Shown one piece after another: positions 50,958-59,692 of a stretch of DNA of 60,211 nt. Below the pieces are notes generated by a model. The model had not been told where the DNA came from, searched no databases, and saw only the letters and a list, made by a program, of their open reading frames with translations. The translations under genes were made by a program, and so were the position numbers. Numbering within the stretch: position 1 is the first letter of the stretch; each line of letters opens with the position of its first letter. Source of the stretch: Pseudomonadota bacterium. GTDB lineage: Bacteria > Pseudomonadota > Alphaproteobacteria > Micavibrionales > UBA2020. The stretch covers positions 115,989 through 176,199 of the forward strand of contig JAJZTA010000002.1 in assembly GCA_021849295.1 (NCBI GenBank). The letters run 5' to 3'.

Positions 50958-52120
50958 CCGCGGCGCGGAAGGGAAAGACCGGCACGCTGCTCACGCACAT
51001 CAGCACGGACCCGAAAAAATACGACGGCACAGTCAATATTCCCGTACACCGCGCCTCCACGATCGTCTTCAACAGTTACGAAGAGTTTGAAAGAAAACCC
51101 AAACCGCCGTTCATTTACGGCCGCGCCGGCACGCCGACCAGCGCCGCCTTCGAGCAGGCCATCTGCGCTCTCGAGGGCGCGGCGGGCAGCGTGTCCACCT
51201 GCTCCGGACTTTCGGCCATCGTCACCGCCATCACCGCCTTCGCGGGCTCGGGCGACCATGTGCTGATCCCCGACAACGCCTACGGGCCGAACCGCAAATT
51301 CTGCGAAAAAATGCTGAGCCACTGCGGCGTCGAGGTGGAATTCTACACGCCGCTCACGCCCGACATCGGCAAACAGTTCCGCAAGAACACCAAAGTCTTG
51401 TTTATCGAGGCGCCCGGCTCGCTGACCTTCGAGGTGTGCGACATCGACGCCTTCGTCAAGGCCGCCAAGGCCGCCAACATCACCACCATCATGGACAACA
51501 GCTGGTCTTCCGCGTTCTTTTTAAAGCCGCTGGAGCACGGCATCGACGTCTCCGTCATGTCCTGCACGAAATACATCTCCGGCCATTCGGACGCGATGCT
51601 AGGCGTCGTCTCGGGAACGGAGGACGCCTTTCACAAAGTCAAAGCCACCGCGCTGGCGCTCGGCCTCTGCGCGGGGTCGGAAGAACTTTACATCGGCCTG
51701 CGGGGTCTCCGCACCCTGCACATCCGCCTGAAAGAACACGAGACGCGCGCGCTGGAAATGGCGCACTGGCTCGAAAAGCGGCCCGAGGTCAAACGCGTGC
51801 TGCATCCGGCGCTGCCCTCCTGCCCCGGCCATGAAAACTGGAAAAAATATTTCAACGGCTCCTGCGCCACCTTCAGCATCGTGCTGCACGAAAGCGACAA
51901 GAAGAAATTCGCCCGCATGCTCGACGGGCTGGAGCTGTTCCACATGGGTGCAAGCTGGGGCGGCTATGAATCGCTCTGCTTCCCCGAGCAGCCCGCCGCC
52001 TCCCGCTCCGCGCTGCCGTGGACGGAAAAGGGCCTGCTGCTTCGTCTGCACATCGGCTTCGAAGACCTCGAAGACCTAAAAAGCGATTTGGAACAAGGCT
52101 TTAAGCGCCTTTCAGTTTAG
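50954..52120 (+). CDS. metC: Cystathionine beta-lyase
   Basis: A 388-residue PLP enzyme cleaving cystathionine to homocysteine. FIYGRAGTPTSAAFE (phosphate-contacting Tyr and Arg), the IMDNSWSS block and the PLP Lys in SCTKYISGHSD near residue 210 are intact. The C-terminal SWGGYESL is a feature of MetC-type rather than gamma-synthase enzymes. Last gene of the operon. Confidence 0.92.
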   Translation: MTAARKGKTGTLLTHISTDPKKYDGTVNIPVHRASTIVFNSYEEFERKPKPPFIYGRAGTPTSAAFEQAICALEGAAGSVSTCSGLSAIVTAITAFAGSGDHVLIPDNAYGPNRKFCEKMLSHCGVEVEFYTPLTPDIGKQFRKNTKVLFIEAPGSLTFEVCDIDAFVKAAKAANITTIMDNSWSSAFFLKPLEHGIDVSVMSCTKYISGHSDAMLGVVSGTEDAFHKVKATALALGLCAGSEELYIGLRGLRTLHIRLKEHETRALEMAHWLEKRPEVKRVLHPALPSCPGHENWKKYFNGSCATFSIVLHESDKKKFARMLDGLELFHMGASWGGYESLCFPEQPAASRSALPWTEKGLLLRLHIGFEDLEDLKSDLEQGFKRLSV

Positions 52121-52182
52121 GTTTTAAACTTTATGTCAATATATGTATGTTCTTCTTGATCTTGAATTAAGGAGAGCCGACC

Positions 52183-52434
52183 ATGACCCTGAGTCCAGCA
52201 GATCTGAGAAAAATAAAAGACACCTTCAACGCATATGCAAAAAATCATCCGACACCGGATGCACCCTCTATTGCCAGCGATAAAGTTTATTCCGTGCGGG
52301 AACTCGCTCAGGCGATCGAAAATGAAACGGGTTTGGGCAAAACATTCATCAAGGTCATCGAACGCTTTGTTGAAGATGGCGAAACGATGGATAACATCCT
52401 AGAGCAGTTTACCCCCAAACCGCCGCGGCCCTGA
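52183..52434 (+). CDS. Small hypothetical protein
   Basis: An 83-residue soluble, mostly helical protein with no Cys, signal or membrane segment. AAGGAG lies ten bases before the ATG and the preceding bases are AT-rich, so it is probably a separate gene. The second half (SVRELAQAIENETGLGKTFI) could form a helix-turn-helix-like pair, but no family is recognised. Confidence 0.55.
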   Translation: MTLSPADLRKIKDTFNAYAKNHPTPDAPSIASDKVYSVRELAQAIENETGLGKTFIKVIERFVEDGETMDNILEQFTPKPPRP

Positions 52435-52460
52435 TCACGCCACATCATCTACAAGAATTT

Positions 52461-53003
52461 TTATCCTTCGATCATTCGCAAAACCGCCGCCATAATAGCT
52501 TCCGGCGCAAGCGTGGCATCGACCATCGGCCAGGCGACCGTCTCCGTTTCATTTTCCATTTGCGATTTAACGACTTCCACACCCGCATCCGAGGCATCGC
52601 CGACGCGCTTCTTCACGCGGACGAAAAGGACGCTTAAATCCGCCTGCAGCCAGATGCCGACGAAGCGCGCCTCAACAGCATGCGCAAGCGCTTCCACCGC
52701 AACACGCGACGGCGCTGGCGTGAACGTCGCGCTGATCACGACGTTTCTTCCCGTCGCGATATGCTCTTTCACCTGCCGTTCCGTTTCCGCGATCACGCCC
52801 CGCGTCGCCTCCGGCGTGTAGGCGTCCGGCGGCAGGGGCATCGTTTCCGCAACGCCGAAAATCCGCTTGCGGGTGCGGTCGCTGTCCAGATGCACGGTAT
52901 CGGGAAGATTTTTCTGCAAAGCCGCCGCCACGGACGTCTTGCCGCTGCCGGAAAAACCGCCAATGGCGATGAGAAAGGGCTTTTCTTCGCTTGCGCGCGT
53001 CAA
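52461..53003 (-). CDS. AAA_33-type P-loop kinase/ATPase
   Basis: A 180-residue P-loop protein: Walker A GGFSGSGKTSV at residues 15-25, DSDRTRKRIFG (a substrate Asp/Arg motif as in zeta-toxin and gluconate-kinase-like enzymes), then VVISATF and a lid with Arg/Lys. Related domains are often fused to aminoglycoside phosphotransferase-like kinases; this one is stand-alone. The start is TTG, three bases after the nusB stop, so it is coupled to nusB. Substrate unknown. Confidence 0.75.
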   Translation of the reverse strand: MTRASEEKPFLIAIGGFSGSGKTSVAAALQKNLPDTVHLDSDRTRKRIFGVAETMPLPPDAYTPEATRGVIAETERQVKEHIATGRNVVISATFTPAPSRVAVEALAHAVEARFVGIWLQADLSVLFVRVKKRVGDASDAGVEVVKSQMENETETVAWPMVDATLAPEAIMAAVLRMIEG

Positions 53004-53006
53004 GGC

Positions 53007-53516
53007 TCAGTCCCTGACCGCTTTCGCGACCTTGTCGAGGATGGCGTTGACGATCTTCGGCTCGCTGCCGTCGTAAAAGCCCGTCGTCACGTTGAGATAA
53101 TCGTTGATGATGATGCCGGTATCGACTGTGCTGCTCGCCATCAGCTCGTAGATCCCTGCGCGCAAGATGCAGTCCAGCAGCGCTTCCGGATCCCCTTTCT
53201 TGCCGTCCGCCAGCGCCTTGGCGAGGATGACGTCGACGTCCGCCCAGCGCGCCGCGATGCCGCTGACGATTTCCTCGAGCAGTTCCGCGTCGGCGGGGAC
53301 GAACTTGTCTCCGTCGAGTTCGAACCCGACGCGGGTGTCGAGAAACTCGCGTAAGGCCGATTTCGCGTCCTGATTGTTGAGGCGCATTTGATACAGCACC
53401 TGCACGGCGCCGAGCCGCGCCGCCGTTTTGCGGGCTTTTGGGGAACCGGCATTGTCTTTGACGACGCGTTTTTCTGGCGGGGCGCCTAATCCGGTTGTTT
53501 TTTTGATGGGGGCCAC
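53007..53516 (-). CDS. nusB: Transcription antitermination factor NusB
   Basis: A 169-residue helical protein of the rRNA antitermination complex. ARLGAVQVLYQM begins the conserved domain near residue 35. DPEALLDCILRAGIYEL and GIIINDYLNVTTGFYDGSEPKIVNAILD (quoted in parts: IIINDYLNV, NAILDKVA) are diagnostic. The basic N-terminal extension of ~30 residues is common in alphaproteobacteria. GTG start five bases after nrdR. Confidence 0.93.
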   Translation of the reverse strand: MAPIKKTTGLGAPPEKRVVKDNAGSPKARKTAARLGAVQVLYQMRLNNQDAKSALREFLDTRVGFELDGDKFVPADAELLEEIVSGIAARWADVDVILAKALADGKKGDPEALLDCILRAGIYELMASSTVDTGIIINDYLNVTTGFYDGSEPKIVNAILDKVAKAVRD

Positions 53517-53521
53517 GCTTT

Positions 53522-53977
53522 TTAAGCTTTCTTGTAATTCTTTTTAAGGAAGTCGGTGTAATCCTCGACCTCGCGGAAGTCCTTGTAAACCGAGGCGTAA
53601 CGCACATAGGCGACGGGGTCGATCTTGGCCAGCGCCTCCATCGCGCGCTCGCCGATGACTTTTGTGGTGACGTCGGAATCGCCCGCGGCCTCGAGATGGC
53701 GGATGATGTCGCTCGCCGTGCGCTCGATCACCTCCGGCTCGACGGGGCGGCGGCGCGTCGCCAGTTTGAGCGAGCGCACCAGTTTTTCGCGATCGAAGTT
53801 TTCGCGGCGGCCGTCCACCTTGATCACCGTCAGGTCGCGCAACTGCACGCGCTCGAAAGTGGTGAAACGGGCGTCACAGTGGGCACATTCGCGGCGGCGG
53901 CGGATGGCGGAATTGTCCTCGCTCGGGCGGGAGTCCTTCACCTGCGTGTCTTCATGATTGCAAAAGGGGCATCTCAT
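53522..53977 (-). CDS. nrdR: Transcriptional repressor NrdR
   Basis: A 151-residue regulator of ribonucleotide reductase genes. The N-terminal zinc ribbon MRCPFC and [12 protein letters not shown] is followed by an ATP-cone domain ([16 protein letters not shown]). Length and motifs are canonical. Start 53977 gives the standard MRCPFC beginning; it lies four bases after the glyA stop. Confidence 0.96.
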   Translation of the reverse strand: MRCPFCNHEDTQVKDSRPSEDNSAIRRRRECAHCDARFTTFERVQLRDLTVIKVDGRRENFDREKLVRSLKLATRRRPVEPEVIERTASDIIRHLEAAGDSDVTTKVIGERAMEALAKIDPVAYVRYASVYKDFREVEDYTDFLKKNYKKA

Positions 53978-53981
53978 GTTT

Positions 53982-55292
53982 TTACTCCATCTCGTAAATC
54001 GGGAATTTTTTGCACAATTCCAGCACGCGCTTGGCCACGTCCTGTTCGACCGCCGCGTTATTCTCCGCGCCGTTTTGGGCAAGGCCGTCCAGCACTTCGA
54101 GAATGTAGGCGCCGACCGTTTCGAAATCCTTCACGCCGAAGCCGCGGGTCGTTGCCGCGGGGCTGCCGAGACGCACGCCGGAGGTCACCATCGGCTTTTC
54201 GGGATCGAAGGGAATGGCGTTCTTGTTGCAGGTCATCCGCGCATGCTCGAGACTGACTTCGACCACGCGGCCCGTCAGCTTCTTGGGGCGGAGATCGACC
54301 AGCACAAGGTGACAGTCCGTGCCGCCGGAAACGATGTCCGTGCCGCCCTTCTTCAAGGTCGCTGCGAGCGCGCGGGCGTTGTCCAGCACAGCCTGCTGAT
54401 AGGTTTTGAACGACGGCTGCAGCGCCTCGCCGAACGCGACCGCTTTCGCCGCGATCACATGCTCCAGCGGCCCGCCCTGCAGGCCGGGGAACACGGCGGA
54501 GTTGATCTTCTTCGCCAGATCCTCGTCGTTCGTGAGGATGATGCCGCCGCGCGGACCGCGCAGGGTTTTGTGCGTCGTCGAGGTCGTGACGTGCGCGTGC
54601 GGCACGGGGCTGGGATAAAGACCCGCCGCGACCAGACCGGCATAGTGCGCCATATCGACCATCAGGTACGCGCCGACTTCATCCGCGATCTTGCGGAAGC
54701 GTTCAAAGTCGATCGCGCGCGGATAGGCCGACGCGCCGGCGATAATCAGTTTCGGTTTATGCTCTTGCGCCAGTTTTTCGACTTCGTCCATGTCGATCAG
54801 GCCGTCTTCCTTGCGCACGCCGTATTGCACGGCATTGAACCATTTACCGGAGAGGTTGGGCTTTGCGCCGTGCGTCAGGTGACCGCCGGAAGCCAGCGCC
54901 TGCCCCAGAATGGTGTCGCCCGGCTGTATCAGAGCCAGCACGACCGCCTGATTGGCCTGCGCGCCGGAGTGTGGCTGGACGTTGGCGAATTTCGCGCCGT
55001 AGAGCTTGCAGATGCGGTCGATGGCGATTTGCTCGGAGATATCGACGAACTCGCAACCGCCGTAATAACGCTTGCCCGGATAGCCTTCGGCGTATTTGTT
55101 GGTCAGTACGCTGCCTTGCGCCTGCAGAACGGCGCGGGAGACGATGTTCTCGGAGGCGATGAGTTCGATCTGGTCCTGCTGTCTGCCAAGTTCCTTTCTG
55201 ATCGCGGAAAAGATTTCCGGATCGGCCTGTTCGAGATTGCTTGTAAAAAATCCCTCTTCAGCAGTTGCCAAGTTTTTTAACGCGTTCTGCAT
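53982..55292 (-). CDS. glyA: Serine hydroxymethyltransferase
   Basis: A 436-residue PLP enzyme converting serine and tetrahydrofolate to glycine and methylene-tetrahydrofolate. [33 protein letters not shown] and the PLP-lysine block [15 protein letters not shown] near residue 240 are intact. AAGGAGG lies six bases before the ATG at 55292. Part of the rpiB-glyA-nrdR-nusB run; its folate product is also used by TrmFO. Confidence 0.97.
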   Translation of the reverse strand: MQNALKNLATAEEGFFTSNLEQADPEIFSAIRKELGRQQDQIELIASENIVSRAVLQAQGSVLTNKYAEGYPGKRYYGGCEFVDISEQIAIDRICKLYGAKFANVQPHSGAQANQAVVLALIQPGDTILGQALASGGHLTHGAKPNLSGKWFNAVQYGVRKEDGLIDMDEVEKLAQEHKPKLIIAGASAYPRAIDFERFRKIADEVGAYLMVDMAHYAGLVAAGLYPSPVPHAHVTTSTTHKTLRGPRGGIILTNDEDLAKKINSAVFPGLQGGPLEHVIAAKAVAFGEALQPSFKTYQQAVLDNARALAATLKKGGTDIVSGGTDCHLVLVDLRPKKLTGRVVEVSLEHARMTCNKNAIPFDPEKPMVTSGVRLGSPAATTRGFGVKDFETVGAYILEVLDGLAQNGAENNAAVEQDVAKRVLELCKKFPIYEME

Positions 55293-55704
55293 GGCGTCCT
55301 CCTTCAAATGTCGTGTTTAAAAATACGCCGATGCATTCCAGCGCGACGGCGGGGCCGATCAGCCGCGCCCCCATCGCCAGAACGTTGGCGTCGTTGTGAA
55401 GCCGCGCAAGCCGCGCCGAGGTGACGTCGTGACACAGGGCGGCGCGGATCTCGGGATTTCTGTTGGCGGCGATGCTGATGCCGATGCCGCTGCCGCAAAT
55501 GGCGATGCCGCGCTCCGCCTTGCCGGCTGAGATCGCTTCGGCGATGGCATGGCCGTAGTCGGGATAATCGACGCGCTCGGTCGAATGGGTGCCGAGATCC
55601 AGCACTTCATAACCTGCCGATTCCAGATATTCGACAATATTGCTCTTCAGATCAAAACCGGCATGGTCTGCGGCGATGGCGACGATTTTATGTGCGTCCG
55701 ACAA
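55258..55704 (-). CDS. rpiB: Ribose-5-phosphate isomerase B
   Basis: A 148-residue isomerase of the pentose phosphate pathway. [11 protein letters not shown] near residue 8, the active-site Cys in [17 protein letters not shown], and [14 protein letters not shown] are diagnostic. TTG at 55704 gives the normal short N-terminus; GTG at 55737 would add 11 residues and is the alternative. The 3' end overlaps the glyA start by 35 bases. Confidence 0.92.
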   Translation of the reverse strand: MSDAHKIVAIAADHAGFDLKSNIVEYLESAGYEVLDLGTHSTERVDYPDYGHAIAEAISAGKAERGIAICGSGIGISIAANRNPEIRAALCHDVTSARLARLHNDANVLAMGARLIGPAVALECIGVFLNTTFEGGRHAERVKKLGNC

Positions 55705-55851
55705 GGGAATAACCCCATATTTTGATAAAGCTGCCACTTCTATACCAGATATGGTGGTCGGAGGCTAATGATATCACGTATGATCGTTAACATAATTAAG
55801 TAAAACTTAATATCCTGCCCTTAAAATGGGAACAGCCCGGAAAGGTCGGAT

Positions 55852-56496
55852 ATGAGCCGTTTTCTGCCTCAAAAAACACTGTTTCACGCCATCCCCGGCG
55901 TGCCGGAGGGGGATGCCATCAAAACCAGCGCCAATTACGGCGCGGACATCCCCGCCACTGTGCGGACGCTGCTCGGCATGCCGCCCGACGAACAGACGCC
56001 GCTGGTCTTTGCCGCCACGAACCTCGACAAGGCGCTGGCCTTCACGATTATCAAAGGCGAAAAACTGTTCAACACGTTTGTGGAGTCCGCGCAGACCGAA
56101 ATCGCCGTTGTCGTCGACCGCGAGAAATTCATGTCACGGGAACGCGACGCGACGATTTTCTCCTTTCCCGACGAGGGTTTCGTGCGACTGCCGCACTATC
56201 AGAACCAGAGCGTTTCAACCAAAGCTGTGCCCTTCGCCAAAACGGAAGTAGCGGCGACGATCAAAAACGCGGACGACATGATGCGCCACGGTCTGCAGAT
56301 TTTCTCTTTCGAAAAGAGCTTCGGCGACCTCTTCGGCGACAAGGATGCGGAAAAACTGAGCGCGGCGAAAAGCGACAAGGAGATGCTCGACACTCTGTCG
56401 CAACTGGTCAAATCCGGCACGATCGTCTGGGAGAACCGCGCCCGCAACATCAACCCCAATCCCGCTCCATTCTTTTGGACTTATACAAATAATTGA
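55852..56496 (+). CDS. Hypothetical protein beside the AT-rich island
   Basis: A 214-residue soluble protein without signal, membrane helix or recognised motif. Strand-helix alternation (TPLVFAATNLDKALAFTIIKG, quoted in parts: LVFAATNLDKAL, TEIAVVVDREKF) suggests an alpha/beta fold. Base composition is like the chromosome, not like the island that starts after it. It diverges from rpiB across about 115 AT-rich bases and reads towards the island. Confidence 0.55.
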   Translation: MSRFLPQKTLFHAIPGVPEGDAIKTSANYGADIPATVRTLLGMPPDEQTPLVFAATNLDKALAFTIIKGEKLFNTFVESAQTEIAVVVDREKFMSRERDATIFSFPDEGFVRLPHYQNQSVSTKAVPFAKTEVAATIKNADDMMRHGLQIFSFEKSFGDLFGDKDAEKLSAAKSDKEMLDTLSQLVKSGTIVWENRARNINPNPAPFFWTYTNN

Positions 56497-56811
56497 AATG
56501 TATAAATAAATTTACTAGATTTTTGCCTGTGTAGGAACTGTGCAGAAGAATTTTGGGATTCGGCGTCTTCCTGCCCAGTGCTGCGATTCGTTTTTCAGCC
56601 ATAAAATGCGAGTTCCGTCCGTTCCAAGAAAATGCCCGCCGCTTAAGAGGTTCGAATGCACAACGTTAAGTATAGTCGAGGATGCTGCGTTTGCCGGTTT
56701 TGATCTCGACGGTAACGGCCATGCCGGGTTCGAGGTTGACGCGGCGTCCGTGGATATTCATCCACGGCTTTGTCTGGTATAGTGAGCCGTCCATCGCTCT
56801 ATTCGCACATG
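56497..56811. other. Gene-free junction between chromosome and AT-rich island
   Basis: 315 bases without an intact gene. The left part is AT-rich with no clear terminator. The right part (56666-56794) is the decayed hlyD C-terminus listed separately. Confidence 0.7.
56666..56794 (-). pseudogene. Remnant of an hlyD-type membrane-fusion gene, C-terminus only
   Basis: On the - strand a 42-codon reading frame encodes LYQT, then KPWMNIHGRRVNLEPGMA and VTVEIKTGKRSILDY, then a stop. The block from KPWMN to ILDY is almost identical to the C-terminus of the intact protein at the window end. In DNA, 56673-56770 aligns with 59744-59841, with about a dozen differences, several of them silent. The gene upstream of this fragment is missing and replaced by the TPR/kinase pair. 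It is either a decayed paralogue or the scar of an insertion. Confidence 0.8.
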
Positions 56812-58389
56812 CTAAAAGAGTTGCAGTCGTCCTGTTTCTTCAGTGTCTGGCATATATGCATCTAGAATTTTTTTCTTGAAATGCTCCCATGTTTTTCTTG
56901 TTAAGAAAGGTAGGCGGTGCCCCCCTCTCGTCATAGCTTCATCCAATGAGTTAACTATCTTCATCATTTCCTCAGGGGTGATTTGTTTTGCTAAAACCTC
57001 TTCTCTAAGCCAATGAAGCTTTACTCTGAACTCCACATCTTTTGTGTTGGCAGCAGCGGCTAACTGTGCAGCTTGAGAATATTTTTTGCGGCCCTCTAAA
57101 AATTTTCCTTCACAGAATAGCAAAAGACCTTCTGTCGCGATAAAAGTAGGTTCTAAAGTTAAATTCTCTGTACGTAAGGAAAGGAGTTTTTTTATCTTAG
57201 TGCGTGCTTCTGCTGTACGGTTCAGTTTTGCTAAAGCAACAACACCATTATTGAGAAGAAAGGGGTTATTAGGATTTGCTTTTAGACCTAAGTTAACAAG
57301 GTGTAACGCTGTTTCATAATCCTCTAAAAAAGTAAGAGCTATAAATGAGCCTTGAATACTAGGTGTGGGGGAAAAAAATTCGTCAAAGTGCCACAGCATA
57401 TATGCAGCTAGTGCCGCCTTATAGTCGCCATTATAAAGCATATAGCCTGACTGTGCTTCGTATGTATTCGGCGTTCTCTCGATTAGGCTTAAAAGAACTT
57501 CTGTATTTAAACGCTCACGAGCCCATAATGCCTGAGCAACTGAATTATCTGTTGGATTTTCTAAGCATTTACTAATGAACTTTTTTGCCAACTTTACTTT
57601 TCCATTGTTTAACTCTTCTGTACCAATGGCTGCTGACAATTCACTAAAGTGAATAGGTATGCTCTGTAGATCTGCAACGTGCGCCTTCGCGGATTTCATT
57701 GTCACAGAACCCTTTCCGGAAACGGCTGCAACAGATATCTCCGCAGCTTGTAACCAAGGGTCAACTTTCAATGCGTCAGATTTCAGTAGGCATTCGTGCG
57801 CATCTTCCGCGCATCCTAAATGAATATACAATCGAGATGCCGCCCTTAAGATAAGGCGATTATCTGGGGTTGCTGCTAAAGCTTTACGCATCGCCGCATC
57901 AGCATGTTCATTATTACCTAAACCAATGTGCAACCTTGAAAGCTCTAACCAAAGAAGACTGTTTCTAGGGTCGTCTATCAATCTTTGGCGAGCCTCATGT
58001 ATTTTTTGGCGCTGTGCACTAATAATTAGAGGTATATTTTGCGATGCGTTAGCGACAATATCATCTTCTAATAGTTTTGGGCGATGTCTAATGGCATGCG
58101 CAAGATCATATACACCGGGGAGCACACCCTTTGTTTTTAGAATTTGTTCTGCGGCCCCATACGCTAGAGCGTTATCTTTAGCCGTCTGGGCATAGCATAG
58201 CACATCTAAAGCGTTTTCTATTGTGGGGTTAGCTTGCCATAGATAATAATAATGACGCATTAATTCATCGGTATGCTTCTGATTGGGCATACCCTGAGTC
58301 GTGCTTGCAATCTCTGCAGAAAGAAGCCTCTTAGAGTCCCTCCATCGCGGAAGAACCTTTCTATTAAATATTATTCCAGTCTCATCCAT
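56812..58389 (-). CDS. TPR-like repeat protein paired with a Ser/Thr kinase
   Basis: A 525-residue, mostly helical, cytoplasmic protein with no signal or membrane segment. Several TPR-like units are visible: NSLLWLELSRLHIGLGNNEH near residue 140, NRLILRAASRLYIHLGCAED near 176, a block ending in ETALHLVNLGLKANPNNPFL near 380, and EGRKKYSQAAQLAAAANTKD near 455. The N-terminal ~100 residues are less repeat-like. The ATG abuts the kinase stop with zero bases between, so the pair is one operon. Codons and base composition are far richer in A+T than the neighbours. It is probably a partner or substrate of the kinase; function unknown. Confidence 0.7.
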   Translation of the reverse strand: MDETGIIFNRKVLPRWRDSKRLLSAEIASTTQGMPNQKHTDELMRHYYYLWQANPTIENALDVLCYAQTAKDNALAYGAAEQILKTKGVLPGVYDLAHAIRHRPKLLEDDIVANASQNIPLIISAQRQKIHEARQRLIDDPRNSLLWLELSRLHIGLGNNEHADAAMRKALAATPDNRLILRAASRLYIHLGCAEDAHECLLKSDALKVDPWLQAAEISVAAVSGKGSVTMKSAKAHVADLQSIPIHFSELSAAIGTEELNNGKVKLAKKFISKCLENPTDNSVAQALWARERLNTEVLLSLIERTPNTYEAQSGYMLYNGDYKAALAAYMLWHFDEFFSPTPSIQGSFIALTFLEDYETALHLVNLGLKANPNNPFLLNNGVVALAKLNRTAEARTKIKKLLSLRTENLTLEPTFIATEGLLLFCEGKFLEGRKKYSQAAQLAAAANTKDVEFRVKLHWLREEVLAKQITPEEMMKIVNSLDEAMTRGGHRLPFLTRKTWEHFKKKILDAYMPDTEETGRLQLF

Positions 58390-59484
58390 TTAAGTATTTG
58401 TCACATAAATCGCATATGATGATTTTAAACGGCTAAATAAGGAAACATATCGTTCTGTGCTTAGCCTATCATATAGTCCTACTTGGTTAGCTGGGTGCCC
58501 TCTTAGATTTGGATCGGGCTCACATAATTGTCTAATAGCCCCCAGAAATTCTTGTCTTACGCTGGCGGATCTTCCAGAGGTACCGCGCATCAAAGTATCT
58601 TCTGTCTTCATCATGACTTTGCTGAATGCATCCCTCCATTGTGGCAATACCTCCTCAAATGTCCCTTGCCAATTAATCGAAAGAAATTCAGATCGTAATA
58701 ACAAATCGACTGCCCAAGTTGTGTGAAGCCCTGTAGTGAAGAAGAGCCCCATACTTCCCAGCAAGTATAAATCCGATACTCTTCGTTCATCAAAAGAAAC
58801 TCTCGTTTTGAATCGACTTGAATTCTGCACTCGATAAATTCGTTCTGGTGGAGCATAACGCATATCACCGGGATGGGGGTATGCCTCAAAAGGGCTAACG
58901 ATACTCTCAGAAGTGGCGCGTCCTAAATCAGATAGTTTTTGCTCGCCTTTTTCGAAAACTAACAAATTAGATGGTTTTATATCATTGTGAGCTACAGATT
59001 TTGTATGTAACTGCTGGACTGCTACAGATAGGGAATGCATGGCACTTAAGGTCCACAAGAAATCATACCCTTTTCCCGGATTAATAACTGATCTGGCATC
59101 TCCGCGGGCAAGCGGAAATATAATAAAAAAAACAGAATCATTAATGCCATTATGCACGACAGGCATATCGCCATAGTCTAGAGCGTGCACTACCTTGTCC
59201 ATGCTATTGCCCTGACAAAAGTCTAGGATTTCGCGTTCAAAAGTTTGCTCATTGGCAGCACGCTGTAATTTCACAAGGGTGTCGCCTTCGCCTCTTATAA
59301 GGAGACCGATATCTGTGGACTTCATAAACGCCTTGCGGCCATTTCTATCTTCTACTTTATACCCAACAGAAAAAGTTCCTCCGGTTTGGTGGTGTTTAGG
59401 CTGCAATTTTTCAATTACTTTCCATTCCCCCCCCTTTCTTTCCGGAAAGTTTTTTCCCCAATAATGCTGCGCAAGCGCCATCAT
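58390..59484 (-). CDS. Stand-alone eukaryotic-type (Hanks) Ser/Thr protein kinase
   Basis: A 364-residue cytosolic kinase without membrane helix, PASTA or other sensor domain. Gly-rich loop GGTFSVGYKV at 35-44, ATP-anchoring Lys in KAFMK (~55), alpha-C Glu in FEREIL (~85), catalytic loop HNDIKPSN at 166-173 (HRD replaced by HND), DLG in place of DFG at ~186-188, and APPE at ~201 are all in order. The C-lobe ends with LCEPDPNLRGHP. All catalytic residues (Lys, Glu, Asp, Asn, Asp) are kept, so it should be active. The ATG pair at 59484 lacks a good ribosome site; a small hairpin lies just upstream. AT-rich DNA suggests acquisition. Confidence 0.8.
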   Translation of the reverse strand: MMALAQHYWGKNFPERKGGEWKVIEKLQPKHHQTGGTFSVGYKVEDRNGRKAFMKSTDIGLLIRGEGDTLVKLQRAANEQTFEREILDFCQGNSMDKVVHALDYGDMPVVHNGINDSVFFIIFPLARGDARSVINPGKGYDFLWTLSAMHSLSVAVQQLHTKSVAHNDIKPSNLLVFEKGEQKLSDLGRATSESIVSPFEAYPHPGDMRYAPPERIYRVQNSSRFKTRVSFDERRVSDLYLLGSMGLFFTTGLHTTWAVDLLLRSEFLSINWQGTFEEVLPQWRDAFSKVMMKTEDTLMRGTSGRSASVRQEFLGAIRQLCEPDPNLRGHPANQVGLYDRLSTERYVSLFSRLKSSYAIYVTNT

Positions 59485-59633
59485 ATTGTATAAGAGGGTA
59501 AGCCTCTTGCGTGGTTGCCTGAGTTTCCATGGGTAAATTCCATTAGTTATTTTGAACTACATTAGGGTATCGAAAAGACAAGAAAAGTCTATTCAATTAA
59601 GATATTTTCGAATGATCGAAGGGAGCTGGGGGA

Positions 59634-59663
59634 TATATAGAAAATACATACCCATAATCTCAA
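59634..59663 (-). promoter_or_regulatory. Candidate promoter of the kinase-TPR operon
   Basis: On the - strand, TTGAGA (59663-59658) and TATATA (59639-59634) are 18 bases apart, in the 208-base AT-rich gap after the hlyD stop. The leader would be about 140 bases. Confidence 0.35.
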
Positions 59664-59692
59664 CAATCAGATATAAACTGTCTCATGTCTTC

